This document shows positions 17,557-27,118 of a stretch of 64,000 nt of DNA, piece after piece. Source of the stretch: Terrirhizobium terrae (GTDB taxonomy: Bacteria > Pseudomonadota > Alphaproteobacteria > Rhizobiales > Rhizobiaceae); the NCBI RefSeq assembly GCF_030323265.1, contig NZ_CP104992.1, positions 1,835,501-1,899,500 of the forward strand. Direction: 5' to 3'. The translations under genes were made by a program, and so were the position numbers. Every line of letters starts with the position of its first letter. Position 1 is the first letter of the stretch. The notes beneath the pieces are model-generated. The model did no database searches and was not told where the DNA came from. It worked only from the letters and a program-made list of their open reading frames with translations.

Positions 17557-18435
17557 CTACTGGTCGCGCAATGTCCGAATGATGGCTGAAAAGTCTTCCC
17601 CACCGTGACCGGCATTCTCGAATGCCGCATAAAGCTCGGCCGCGTGCGCCCCCAGTGGTGTTGCCGCTCCCGATTGCTTCGCGGCCTCCTGTGACAGCAT
17701 CAGATCCTTCAGCATCAGCGCCGCAGCGAAACCCGGCTTGTACTCTTTATTGGCCGGCGAGGTCGGAACCGGGCCGGGCACCGGGCAATATGTGGTCAGC
17801 GACCAGCACTGGCCGGAAGAGGTCGAGGCGACATCGAACAGCGCCTGGTGCGACAGACCGAGCTTTTCCGCCAGCACGAAGGCCTCGCAGACGCCGATCA
17901 TTGAAATGCCAAGGATCATGTTGTTGCAGATCTTGGCCGACTGCCCCGCGCCATCGCCACCGCAATGGACGATCTTCTGACCCATCGCCTCAAGGATCGT
18001 GCGTCCGGCGGCAAAGGCATCATCCGATCCTCCCACCATGAAGGTCAGTGTTCCTGCCGCAGCACCTGAAGTGCCGCCGGAGACGGGAGCATCGAGCGAG
18101 AGGCAGTTCACTTCATCCGCCAGCTCGTGAGCCCGCCTGGCGCTTTCCACATCGATGGTCGAGCAGTCGATCAGCAGCGTATTTTCTGGAATAAGCGCGA
18201 TCAGCGCGGACCAGACGGAGACGACATGCTGTCCTTTCGGCAACATGGTGATGACGCATTCCGCATCTCGCAACGCGTCGGCAAGCGTTGTCGCCGGCCT
18301 CACGCCAGTCTTTGCGGCCGCTTTCACGGAGGTCTCGGAAAGGTCGAAGCCGGACACGGTGTGTCCCGCCTTCACCAGATTGGCTGCCATCGGCCCGCCC
18401 ATGTTTCCAAGACCGATGAAAGCGATGCTGGCCAT
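17557..18435 (-). CDS. 3-Hydroxyisobutyrate dehydrogenase-like oxidoreductase (beta-hydroxyacid dehydrogenase family)
   Basis: This 292-residue NAD(P)-dependent dehydrogenase has the Rossmann start IAFIGLGNMGGPMAANLVKAGH, the substrate motif DAPVSGGTSGAAAGTL and the catalytic lysine in GAGQSAKICNNM. The sequence most resembles MmsB of valine breakdown, which oxidises 3-hydroxyisobutyrate to methylmalonate semialdehyde. The start at 18435 was chosen because AGGAGA lies 6 bp upstream and overlaps the stop region of the GMC oxidoreductase gene. It is the last gene of the Liv-type transport operon, which suggests a role in oxidising a branched or hydroxylated substrate. The exact substrate is inferred only. 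Confidence 0.85.
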   Translation of the reverse strand: MASIAFIGLGNMGGPMAANLVKAGHTVSGFDLSETSVKAAAKTGVRPATTLADALRDAECVITMLPKGQHVVSVWSALIALIPENTLLIDCSTIDVESARRAHELADEVNCLSLDAPVSGGTSGAAAGTLTFMVGGSDDAFAAGRTILEAMGQKIVHCGGDGAGQSAKICNNMILGISMIGVCEAFVLAEKLGLSHQALFDVASTSSGQCWSLTTYCPVPGPVPTSPANKEYKPGFAAALMLKDLMLSQEAAKQSGAATPLGAHAAELYAAFENAGHGGEDFSAIIRTLRDQ

Positions 18436-18446
18436 GTCGTTTCTCC

Positions 18447-20042
18447 TCATCTGTTGTCGGCGAGGATCATTTCAGCTGCCTTCTCGGCAATCATGATCGT
18501 CGGCGAATTGGTGTTGCCGGAGGTAATGGTCGGCATGATCGAGGCGTCGGCGATGCGCAGCCGCCCGAGCGCCCTGAGCTTCAGCCGCGGATCGACGACG
18601 CTGTCGGCGTCAGCGCCCATACGAGCGGTGCCGACGGGGTGAAAGATCGTCGTGCCGATCTCGCCGGCCGCACGCTCCAGATCGGCGTCGGTCTCGTAGC
18701 CCGGACCCGGCTTGTATTCCTCCGGATGATATCGGGCAAAGGCAGGCTTTGTCACGATCTCTCGCGTCAACCGGATTGATCGTACCGCCACATCCCGGTC
18801 TGCAGCCGTCGACAGATAATTCGGGTGGATTGCCGGCGCGGCCGCGAAATCCGGGCCTTTCAGATGCACGGAGCCACGGCTTTCGGGCCTCAGGTTACAG
18901 ACGCTCGCGGTCATTGCCGGAAATGCATGAACCGGTTCGCCGAACCGGTCGAGCGACACCGGCTGGACGTGATATTCGAGGTCGGCAGTATCCTTGTCCG
19001 GCCCTGATTTCGTGAAGATACCGAGCTGGCTCGGTGCCATGGACATCGGACCGGAGCGCTTCAGCGCATATTCCAGCCCGATCGCCGCCTTGCCGAGCAG
19101 CCGCGATGCTTTCTCATTCAGCGTCGGCACGCCGGTGACCTTGTAGACGAGGCGAAGCTGCAGATGGTCCTGCAGGTTCTCGCCGACGCCCTTGACCTCT
19201 TTCACCACCTCGACACCCGCGCCTGAGAGCACGTCTCCGCGGCCGATACCCGATAGTTCGAGCACATGCGGCGTGCCGATCGCGCCAGCCGATAGGACCG
19301 TCTCGCGTCGCGCATGGGCGATCTTCGTCACGCCGTCATGCTGGAACTCGACGCCTTTCACCTCGCCATTCTCGACGAGCAGCCGCCTGACATGGGCCTT
19401 GGTGAGCACATTGAGGTTCGCCCGCTTCATTGCGGGGCGGAGAAATGCCTTGGACGTGTTCCATCGAATGCCGGAGCGCTGGTTGACGTCGAAATAGCTG
19501 GAGCCCTCGTTGTCGCCACGGTTGAAATCATCGATCGGCGAAATTCCGGCCTCTTCCGCAGCCTTCTGAAAGGCGTCCAGCACGGCCCAGCGCACGCGCG
19601 CCTTTTCCACCCGCCACTCCCCGCCGGCGCCATGCATGTCGTCGGCGCCCTTGTAGAAATCCTGGCTCTTGCGAAAGAAGGGCAGCACGTCGTCCCAGGC
19701 CCAGCCGGCGCAGCCCATCTGGCGCCAGAGATCATAGTCACGCGCCTGGCCGCGCATGTAGATCATGCCGTTGATCGATGAGCAGCCGCCGAGCAGCTTG
19801 CCGCGCGGATAGGAAAGCGATCGGCCATTCAACCCCTCTTCCTTCTCGGTCGTAAAGCACCAGTCGGTGCGCGGGTTGTTGATGCAGTAGAGATAACCGA
19901 CCGGAATATGCACCCAATGGTAATTGTCGTTGCCGCCGGCTTCCAGCAGCAGGACACGGTTGCGAGGATCGGCCGACAGGCGGTTGGCAAGCACGCAGCC
20001 GGCGCTGCCGGCACCGATGATGATGTAGTCGTAGGTTTCCAT
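18447..20042 (-). CDS. GMC-family FAD oxidoreductase (choline/alcohol dehydrogenase-like)
   Basis: This 531-residue flavoprotein begins with [21 protein letters not shown], the FAD-binding fold, and continues to LLLEAGG. The GMC signature appears as [22 protein letters not shown], with the second as [18 protein letters not shown]. The catalytic C-terminal histidine is in [10 protein letters not shown] and the asparagine in [15 protein letters not shown]. Family members oxidise primary alcohols such as choline or polyethylene glycol. It sits 12 bp after the permease gene and 11 bp before the dehydrogenase, so the operon probably imports an alcohol or hydroxyacid and oxidises it in two steps. 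It may be annotated BetA elsewhere, but no betaine genes are nearby. Confidence 0.88.
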   Translation of the reverse strand: METYDYIIIGAGSAGCVLANRLSADPRNRVLLLEAGGNDNYHWVHIPVGYLYCINNPRTDWCFTTEKEEGLNGRSLSYPRGKLLGGCSSINGMIYMRGQARDYDLWRQMGCAGWAWDDVLPFFRKSQDFYKGADDMHGAGGEWRVEKARVRWAVLDAFQKAAEEAGISPIDDFNRGDNEGSSYFDVNQRSGIRWNTSKAFLRPAMKRANLNVLTKAHVRRLLVENGEVKGVEFQHDGVTKIAHARRETVLSAGAIGTPHVLELSGIGRGDVLSGAGVEVVKEVKGVGENLQDHLQLRLVYKVTGVPTLNEKASRLLGKAAIGLEYALKRSGPMSMAPSQLGIFTKSGPDKDTADLEYHVQPVSLDRFGEPVHAFPAMTASVCNLRPESRGSVHLKGPDFAAAPAIHPNYLSTAADRDVAVRSIRLTREIVTKPAFARYHPEEYKPGPGYETDADLERAAGEIGTTIFHPVGTARMGADADSVVDPRLKLRALGRLRIADASIMPTITSGNTNSPTIMIAEKAAEMILADNR

Positions 20043-20054
20043 GATGCTCGCCGA

Positions 20055-21050
20055 TCAGCGCCTGTGCTCGAAGCCCAATTTTCGTCCGAGCCTGGAGGCA
20101 TAGAATTCGCCGATGATGCCGCGCCGGAAGACCAGAACGCAGACCATGAAGACGACGCCGGTGATGATCGTGACCGGGAATTGCGAAGTCGCCAGATAGT
20201 TTTGCAGTGTGACGACGAGGCCCGCGCCGAAGATCGGCCCGATCAGCGTGCCGATCCCGCCGAGCAGCGTCATCAGGATGACTTCGCCGGACATCTGCCA
20301 GCCGACATCCGTCAGCGTCGCGAACTGGAAGACCAGCGCCTTCGTGCCGCCGGCAAGACCCGCAAGTGCCGCCGACATGACGAAGGCGCCGAGCTTGTAG
20401 CGTGCCACCGAATAACCCAGCGAAATGGCGCGCTGCTCGTTTTCGCGGATCGATTTCAGGATCATGCCGAAGGGCGAGTTGATGAAGCGCCAGATGACGA
20501 TCATGCCGATCAGGAATACGGCCAGCACGAAATAATATATGCTGGTTGTATCGTTGAGATCGACGAGACCGAAAAGATGTCCGCGCGGTACGGACTGGAT
20601 GCCGTCCTCGCCATGGGTGAACTCCGCCTGCAGGCAGAAGAAGAAAACATCTGCGCCAGCGCCAGCGTGATCATGGCGAAATAGATGCCCTGCCGGCGGA
20701 TGGCGAAGAAGCCCATGATCAGGCCGAGCGCCGCGGCACCCGCGACGCCGACGAGAATGCCGATCTCCGGCGTCACGCCCCATTCCTTGACGGCATGGGC
20801 GGTGAAGTAGGCCGCCCCGCCGAAGAAGGTCGCGTGACCGAAGGACAGCAGCCCGGTATAGCCGAGCAGCAGGTTGAAGGCGCAGGCGAAAAGCGCGAAG
20901 CAGAGCAGCTTCATCAGGAAGATTGGGTAGAAAAAGTGGGGCGACGACCAGCAATACGAGCCCGATGCCAAGGAAGGCCGCATAGGTTCTCGATGCCGTG
21001 GCGGAACGTCCGGTTCGCGCGGTGGAGGTGGTCTGGATCACGTCACTCAT
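20055..21050 (-). CDS. Liv-type ABC permease (LivM family) with two compensating frameshifts
   Basis: This branched-chain-amino-acid-type inner-membrane permease should be about 331 residues. The frame is correct at both ends but shifted between an A5 run at 20931-20935 (one base too many) and an A4 run at 20644-20647 (one too few). In the shifted stretch the family sequence LLCFALFACAFNLLLGYTGLLSFGHATFFGGAAYFTAHAV is plain, so the two single-base changes cancel. Intact downstream sequence includes NSPFGMILKSIRENEQRAISLGY and LLGGIGTLIGPIFGAGLV. A true gene with this pattern would encode a nonsense stretch of about 95 residues, so homopolymer errors are the simpler reading. Confidence 0.8.
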   Translation of the reverse strand: MSDVIQTTSTARTGRSATASRTYAAFLGIGLVLLVVAPLFLPNLPDEAALLRAFRLRLQPAARLYRAAVLRSRDLLRRGGLLHRPCRQGMGRDAGDRHSRRRRGCRGARPDHGLLRHPPAGHLFRHDHAGAGADVFFFCLQAEFTHGEDGIQSVPRGHLFGLVDLNDTTSIYYFVLAVFLIGMIVIWRFINSPFGMILKSIRENEQRAISLGYSVARYKLGAFVMSAALAGLAGGTKALVFQFATLTDVGWQMSGEVILMTLLGGIGTLIGPIFGAGLVVTLQNYLATSQFPVTIITGVVFMVCVLVFRRGIIGEFYASRLGRKLGFEHRR

Positions 21051-21062
21051 GGGGCATCCTCC

Positions 21063-21950
21063 TTACGCATCCCGGCCGAACAGGCCGGCTGGCCGGATGA
21101 GAAGCACGATCGCCATGATCACGAAGATCACGATGCTCGACGCTTCCGGATAGAACACCTTGGTCAGGCCCTCGGCGATGCCCAGCATGTAGCCGGTGAT
21201 AATTGCGCCCATGATCGAGCCCATGCCGCCGACCACGACGACCGCGAAGACCACGATGATGATGTTCGAGCCCATCAGCGGTGACACCTGATAGACGGGT
21301 GCGGCCAGCACGCCGGCGAAGGCTGCAAGTCCGGCACCGAGCGCGTAGGTCAGCGTCAGAAGCATTGGCACGTTGACGCCGAAGGCCTGCACCAGGGTCG
21401 GGTTTTCGGTCGCCGCCCGCAGATAGGCGCCGAGCTTGGTCTTTTCGATCAGCAGCCACGTGCCGATGCAGACGACCAGCGAGGCGACGACCACCCAGCC
21501 GCGGTAATTGGGCAGGAACATGAAGCCGAGATTGGTGGCCCCCGTCAGTTGCGGCGGCGGCGCATAGGGCTGGCCGGACGAGCCGTAGAGATACCGGAAC
21601 GTGCCCTCGATGGTCAGCGCCAGGCCGAAGGTGAAGAGCAGGCCATAAAGGTGATCGAGCTTGTAGAGCCGCGACAGGAGCAGCCGCTCGATCACCGCGC
21701 CGAACAGTCCGACGACGATCGGCGCCAGCAGCAGCGCAAACCAATAATTGATGCCGAAATACTGCAGCATCAGCATCGCAACGAAAGCGCCGAGCATATA
21801 CTGCGCGCCATGGGCGAAATTGATGACGCGCAGCAGGCCGAAGATGACTGCGAGACCGAGGCTCAAGAGCGCGTAGAAGGAACCGTTGATAAGGCCGATC
21901 AGAAGCTGGCCCATGAAGGCCTGCAGCGGAATGCCGAAGATCATCGTCAT
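21063..21950 (-). CDS. Liv-type ABC permease (LivH family)
   Basis: This 295-residue multi-spanning permease shows the family opening FMGQLLIGLINGSFYALLSLGLAVIFGLLRVINFAHGAQYMLGAFVA and the conserved VVVVGGMGSIMGAIITGYMLG near the C-terminus. Start 21950 (MTMIFGIPLQ) was chosen because GGGGAGAAAAA directly precedes it; a longer frame would run into the palindromic repeat upstream. The LivM-type gene follows 12 bp later. The extra distance to the upstream ATPase gene (about 150 bp) is filled by the repeat element. Confidence 0.9.
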   Translation of the reverse strand: MTMIFGIPLQAFMGQLLIGLINGSFYALLSLGLAVIFGLLRVINFAHGAQYMLGAFVAMLMLQYFGINYWFALLLAPIVVGLFGAVIERLLLSRLYKLDHLYGLLFTFGLALTIEGTFRYLYGSSGQPYAPPPQLTGATNLGFMFLPNYRGWVVVASLVVCIGTWLLIEKTKLGAYLRAATENPTLVQAFGVNVPMLLTLTYALGAGLAAFAGVLAAPVYQVSPLMGSNIIIVVFAVVVVGGMGSIMGAIITGYMLGIAEGLTKVFYPEASSIVIFVIMAIVLLIRPAGLFGRDA

Positions 21951-21959
21951 TTTTTCTCC

Positions 21960-22075
21960 CCTCATTCCTGTGCTTGTCACAGGAATCCAGCCGGCCCAGG
22001 TCTTTGGGCCGAGAAAGCTCCCTTGCGCCGCTGACACGACGCTCCTGGATTCCTGTGAGAAGAACAGGAATGAGG
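21960..22075. repeat. Nested palindromic intergenic element inside the Liv operon (RIME-like)
   Basis: The left arm (21960-21990, CCTCATTCCTGTG...GAATCCAG) and right arm (22045-22075, CTGGATTCCTGTG...GAATGAGG) are near-perfect reverse complements at the ends of a 116-bp element. Each arm is itself a hairpin: ATTCCTGTG-cttgt-CACAGGAAT on the left, ATTCCTGT-gagaaga-ACAGGAAT on the right. The core tttgggcc and the arms match the kind of mobile palindrome called RIME in Rhizobium. It separates the LivF-type ATPase gene from the LivH-type permease gene within one operon and would fold strongly in the mRNA. Confidence 0.7.
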
Positions 22076-22103
22076 AAGGGGTTGGCGATCGTAATACTCA
22101 TGC

Positions 22104-22807
<704 letters not shown>

Positions 22808-22808
<1 letters not shown>

Positions 22809-23590
22809 CACGCGTCCTCCGTGCCCATATAGGCGAGGCGAACGCGCTCGTCCTTTGCAACCGTCTCGTAGTCGCCTTCCGCCAGGATCTCGCCGCGCTG
22901 GAGCACCGTCACCTGGTGGCAGATGTCGGATACGACCGAGAGATTGTGTTCCACCATCAGCACGGCGCGGGTCTTGGCGACCTCGCGGATGATGTTGGAG
23001 ACTGCGCCGATATCCTCCTGGCCCATGCCGGCCATAGGCTCGTCGAGCAGAAGAACCATCGGATCGAGCGCCAGTGTCGTCGCTATTTCAAGCACCCGTT
23101 TGCGCCCATAGGAAAGATCGGCCGCCACGGCGTCACGCTCGCGTTTGAGGCCTACCGTCTCGATCAGTGCATCGGCCTGTTCATTCAGCCGATCGAGCGA
23201 GGAGGAGGGCAGCCAGAACTGCGTCGAGAGCCCGTTCGGGCGCTGTAGTGCTACGCGCACGTTGTCGAGAACCGAAAGATGCGGAAACACCGCCGAGATC
23301 TGGAACGATCGCACCAGCCCCATGCGGGCGACCTTGTCCGGCGGGGTCTTGGTGATATCCGTGCCGAGCAAGGTGATCGAACCCGCCGTCGGTTGCAGAA
23401 ATTTTGTGAGGAGATTGAAGACCGTCGTCTTGCCGGCGCCGTTCGGGCCGATCAGCGCATGGACGCGGGCATGGTGGATGTCCAGATCGACATTTCTCAC
23501 TGCCGAAAAGGCGCCGAAACTCTTGGAGAGACCGCGGGCGGACAAGACCACCCGCGGCTCCTCGTGCAGTGCTGATGAGGCGACTGCCAT
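22808..23590 (-). CDS. Liv-type ABC ATP-binding protein (LivG family)
   Basis: This 260-residue ATPase has Walker A GPNGAGKTT, Walker B VLLLDEPMAGM and the LivG-type segment GLVRSFQISAVFPHLSVLDNVRVALQ. The signature stretch reads LSYGRKRVLEIA, as in many LivG proteins. The ATG at 23590 overlaps the TAA of the binding-protein gene (taATGgc). A longer upstream frame exists, but its extra residues look like read-through of the binding-protein gene and do not match the family. Confidence 0.92.
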
Positions 23591-24792
23591 TATTTCACCA
23601 GCTCGCAGCCGGCCTTGGCCGGGTCGAGATAGGCGTCCTTGCCGGGGATCGTGGCGAGCACGTTGTAATAGTCCCACGGCTCCTTGCTTTCATCCGGCTT
23701 CTTGACCTGCAGGAGATACATGTCGTGGATCATGCGACCGTTTGCGGCGACCGTTCCACCGCGGCCGAAGAAATCGTCGACCGGAATTTCGCGCATCGCC
23801 TTCGCTACCGCGTCGGCGTCATCCGAACCGGCCTTCTCGACCGCCTTCAGATAATGGGTGACGGCGGAATAGGTGCCGGCATGAACCATGTTCGGCATCT
23901 TGTTGGTGCGGGCAAAGAACTTCTTGCCAAACTCGCGGCTCTGGTCGTCGAGGTTCCAGTAATAGCCTTCAGTCAGCGTCAGGCCCTGGGCCGCTTCCAG
24001 GCCAAGACCATGCACTTCGGCGAGGGTGAAGAGCAGCGCGGCAAGGCTCTGGCCGCCCTGCACGATGCCGAATTCGGCGGCCTGTTTGATCGCGTTCGCC
24101 GTATCGAGGCCGGCATTGGCAAGACCGATAACCTTGGCGCCGGAAGACTGGGCCTGCAGCAGGAAGGACGAGAAATCCTGGGTCGACAGCGGATGGCGCA
24201 CCGAGCCCAGCACCTGGCCACCGTTTGCCTTCACATAGTCGCCGGTCTGCTGTTCCAGCGAATAGCCGAAGGCATAGTCTGCCGTCAGGAAGTACCAGCT
24301 GTCGCCGCCCTGCTTGACCATGGCGCCACCGGTACCGACGGCGAGCGCATGGGTGTCGTATGCCCAATGGAAACCATAGGGCGTGCATGCCTTGCCGGTC
24401 AGGTCGACCGTGGCGGCACCGGTATTGATGGTGATCCTCTTCTTGTCCTTGGACAACGCCTGCACGGCGAGACCGACCGACGAGGTGGTGAGGTCCATGA
24501 TCGCATCGACCTGCTGCGTGTCGTACCACTGGCGGGCGATGTTGGAGGCAACGTCCGGCTTGTTCTGGTGGTCGGCATCGACGATCTCGACCGGCACGCC
24601 GAGCACCTTGCCGCCGAAATCCTCCACCGCCATCTTGGCGGCCTCGACCGACGACTTGCCGCCAAAGTCGGCATAGACGCCCGACTGGTCGTTCAGGATG
24701 CCGATCTTCACCTTGCCGTCGGATGCAGATTGGGCAAATGCGGTGCCACTCGCCAGCATCAGGGCAAGCGACGTCAAAATCGTCTTTCGCAT
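23590..24792 (-). CDS. Liv-type ABC substrate-binding protein (Peripla_BP_6)
   Basis: This 400-residue periplasmic protein has a signal peptide at residues 1-19 (MRKTILTSLALMLASGTAFA), and the mature part begins VKIGILNDQSGVYADFGG, the typical opening of the branched-chain amino acid/urea/amide group. Length, the AVEDFGGKVLGVPVEIVDADHQNK segment and TADYAFGYSLEQQ fit that group. GGGAGGAG lies 6 bp before the ATG at 24792. It is the first gene of the minus-strand operon (binding protein, LivG, LivF, LivH, LivM, GMC oxidoreductase, dehydrogenase). The co-encoded oxidoreductases argue for an alcohol or hydroxyacid ligand rather than leucine. Confidence 0.9.
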   Translation of the reverse strand: MRKTILTSLALMLASGTAFAQSASDGKVKIGILNDQSGVYADFGGKSSVEAAKMAVEDFGGKVLGVPVEIVDADHQNKPDVASNIARQWYDTQQVDAIMDLTTSSVGLAVQALSKDKKRITINTGAATVDLTGKACTPYGFHWAYDTHALAVGTGGAMVKQGGDSWYFLTADYAFGYSLEQQTGDYVKANGGQVLGSVRHPLSTQDFSSFLLQAQSSGAKVIGLANAGLDTANAIKQAAEFGIVQGGQSLAALLFTLAEVHGLGLEAAQGLTLTEGYYWNLDDQSREFGKKFFARTNKMPNMVHAGTYSAVTHYLKAVEKAGSDDADAVAKAMREIPVDDFFGRGGTVAANGRMIHDMYLLQVKKPDESKEPWDYYNVLATIPGKDAYLDPAKAGCELVK

Positions 24793-24824
24793 AAGTTCTC
24801 CTCCCAGAGATTGCAGGCTGCAGA

Positions 24825-24833
24825 ATCTGTTCA
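24825..24833. promoter_or_regulatory. Half-site ATCTGTTCA near the binding-protein start
   Basis: This is an exact copy of the left arm of the 24935-24956 dyad, 110 bp away and 33 bp upstream of the binding-protein start. A perfect 9-base repeat in so short an interval suggests a second contact for the same regulator, perhaps by DNA looping. Confidence 0.45.
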
Positions 24834-24934
24834 AAATTGGCGGGTCGCCCTCCTCAAAGCAGCCCTTCCATGCGGCATGGTTCAGTAAAACGGCCGTTGA
24901 CGCAAGCAGTGTCGCATTATTAATTGCGGACAGC

Positions 24935-24956
24935 ATCTGTTCATTTCTGAACAGAT
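24935..24956. promoter_or_regulatory. Perfect dyad operator between the LysR gene and the Liv-type operon
   Basis: ATCTGTTCA (24935-24943), 4-nt spacer, TGAACAGAT (24948-24956): a perfect 9-bp inverted repeat, 28 bp upstream of the LysR start and 143 bp upstream of the divergent binding-protein start. Position and symmetry are those of a LysR-type autoregulatory recognition site. An exact half-site recurs at 24825. Confidence 0.6.
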
Positions 24957-24983
24957 CGGTGGAGGGATCGAACGGGTGAGCGA

Positions 24984-25907
24984 GTGACGGGCAATTCCAG
25001 TTTCGGCCATCCCGGTTTTACCTGGGATGATCTGCAGTATTTCCTGGCGGTAGCCCGTACCGGCCAGCTTTCGGTCGCCGCAAGGCATCTGCGCACCAGC
25101 CATGCCACCGTTTCCCGCCGCATCGATCGCCTTGAATTCACGCTCAAGGTGAAGCTCTTCGAGCGCAACCCGCGCGGTTACGTGCTGACCGGCGTCGGCC
25201 AGCGGTTCATTGATGCGGCAGAGCGCATGGAGGCGGAAGCCGACCGGCTGCAACTGGATATCGCGTCGGGCAGCGCAGCCCATCAGGGCGTCGTGCGGCT
25301 GAGCGCGCCGGAAGGCATTGCGAACTATTTTCTCGCCCACCAGATCGGCGACTTCACCGCCCAGCACCCCAATCTCGCGCTCGAACTGGTAACGATCCAG
25401 CAGATCATGTCGCTGTCCCGCAAGGAGGCGGACATCGCGATCTCGCTGGACCCGCCCAAGGGCGGGCCCTACGAGATCGAGAAGATCACCGACTATCGTC
25501 TCAGCATCTATGGCGCAAAATCCTATCTCGCCGAGCGGCCGGAGATCAGAAGGCGGGACGATCTGCTTCTCCATCCCTTCATCGGCTACATTCAGGACAT
25601 GATCTTCGCGCCGGGGCTGGATTATCTCGGCGACGTGCATCCCGGCATCAAGCCGCGCTTCCAGAGCTCCAGTATTTCCGCGCAGATGACAGCGACGCTC
25701 CAGCGCCAGGGCCTGTGCATCCTTCCGCATTTCATTGCCTGCCGGCAGCCGGAATTGGAGATGGTCCTGGCCGATGACGTGCAGCTGACACGGCATTATT
25801 ACCTCGTCAGGCACCGGGACATGAGCCGAATCCCGCGGGTGAGAGCCGTCGCAGATTACCTGACCGCAGTCGTCCACGAGAACAGGAGCGCCTTTCTCGG
25901 CGGCTGA
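24984..25907 (+). CDS. LysR-family transcriptional regulator of the Liv/GMC operon
   Basis: This 307-residue regulator has its helix-turn-helix at about residues 12-72 (FTWDDLQYFLAVARTGQLSVAARHLRTSHATVSRRIDRLE), with the substrate-binding domain from about 95 on (GVVRLSAPEGIANYFLAHQIGDF). It is the class with a short polar N-terminal extension and a GTG start at 24984; the ribosome site is weak. It is divergent from the seven-gene minus-strand transport/oxidation operon, with a perfect dyad in the shared control region, so it almost certainly controls that operon and itself. Confidence 0.9.
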   Translation: MTGNSSFGHPGFTWDDLQYFLAVARTGQLSVAARHLRTSHATVSRRIDRLEFTLKVKLFERNPRGYVLTGVGQRFIDAAERMEAEADRLQLDIASGSAAHQGVVRLSAPEGIANYFLAHQIGDFTAQHPNLALELVTIQQIMSLSRKEADIAISLDPPKGGPYEIEKITDYRLSIYGAKSYLAERPEIRRRDDLLLHPFIGYIQDMIFAPGLDYLGDVHPGIKPRFQSSSISAQMTATLQRQGLCILPHFIACRQPELEMVLADDVQLTRHYYLVRHRDMSRIPRVRAVADYLTAVVHENRSAFLGG

Positions 25908-26135
25908 TCTGGAAGACCTTGGTTCTCCCCAAATCCTTGAAACAGAAATTGGCGGAAACTGTGCATCCGGACGTCAGGGATCAGTGAATAAGCTGCATGG
26001 GCGAGCGGCATATGGCTGGACAAGACGGCCCGCGTTCATCCAGACAGCACCGGGGTCGGTTGATGAATGCCGGCGCCAGCGTCTTCCGGACTGATAACCG
26101 GAACCGCTCCAGACCTATATCGAAGGACGCCGTGC

Positions 26136-26963
26136 ATGAAGACCGTCAGCGACGAACTGCTCAATGCCCTGATGGCCGACATGCGCGAGGCGGCGGAGAA
26201 CGAGATTCTGCCGCGCTTCCGCTCCGTCACTTCGGACACGATCCGCGCCAAGACCATGGCCGACGACATCGTCACCGATGCCGATATCGCCGCCGAACAG
26301 GTCATCAGCGAGAAACTGAATGCGCGCCTGCCGGGCATCACCATCATCGGCGAGGAAGCGGTCTCGGACGATGCCTCCATCCTGACGCGTCTTGCAGAAG
26401 CGGAACTTGCCGCCGTCATCGATCCGGTCGACGGCACCTGGCATTTCGCCCACGGCACGCCGATGTTCGGCAGCATTCTGGCGATCGTCTCCGGCGGCCA
26501 GACCATCGCCGGCCTGATCCATTACCCGGTTCTCGGTGACTTCCTTGTCGCGAGACCCGGGCAGGGCGCCTGGCATGTCGCTGCCGACGGCACGCAGACG
26601 CGGCTTTCCGTGGCGGAACCGACACCGGTCGATGAGATGCACGGTTTCATCCCGCTGCATATGTTCGAGCCGGAACTACGGGAAAAGCTCGCGCCGCGCC
26701 TGTTGCGCTTCCTGCGCATCACCACCTGGCGCTGCTCGGCCTGGGAATATCGCATGCTGGCCACCGGCGCCATGAGCTTCTGCCTTAACGAAAGCCTCAA
26801 GCCCTGGGACCATGCGGCCGGTGTGCTCATTCATGCCGAAGCGGGCGGTCACGCGGCCACGATGGCGGGCGAGGTCTACCGGCCGACCATGACCGATGGC
26901 CACCTTCTGACGGCGCCGGACAAGGCGTCCTGGCAGGCGATCAGGGCCGCGCTGCAGGACTAG
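26136..26963 (+). CDS. Inositol monophosphatase family phosphatase
   Basis: This 275-residue lithium-sensitive-type phosphatase has the metal-binding stretches TDADIAAEQ, GEEAV, IDPVDGTWHFAHG (family DP-DGT-NF, here with His for Asn) and WDHAAGVLIHAEAGG. Members hydrolyse inositol-1-phosphate, histidinol-phosphate or similar small phosphates; the substrate here is not readable. It stands alone with a 228-bp upstream gap containing a 6-bp dyad (TTCCGG/CCGGAA, 26084-26103). ATG 26136 was preferred to an in-frame start at 26067, because conserved sequence starts after it. Confidence 0.88.
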   Translation: MKTVSDELLNALMADMREAAENEILPRFRSVTSDTIRAKTMADDIVTDADIAAEQVISEKLNARLPGITIIGEEAVSDDASILTRLAEAELAAVIDPVDGTWHFAHGTPMFGSILAIVSGGQTIAGLIHYPVLGDFLVARPGQGAWHVAADGTQTRLSVAEPTPVDEMHGFIPLHMFEPELREKLAPRLLRFLRITTWRCSAWEYRMLATGAMSFCLNESLKPWDHAAGVLIHAEAGGHAATMAGEVYRPTMTDGHLLTAPDKASWQAIRAALQD

Positions 26964-27118
26964 GCTGTCGCCTAAACCCGCGGCGGTTTCCGAAAGTCCG
27001 CATTCCTTCGCATATACGCTCGATGATCTCCTAGTTTCTGACGTCTTGGGCGGATAGCCTGTCGCCTGATTCGTCGCCCCGCAGCGAGGGCGATCAGAGA
27101 CAGTCGAAGGAGACGAAG

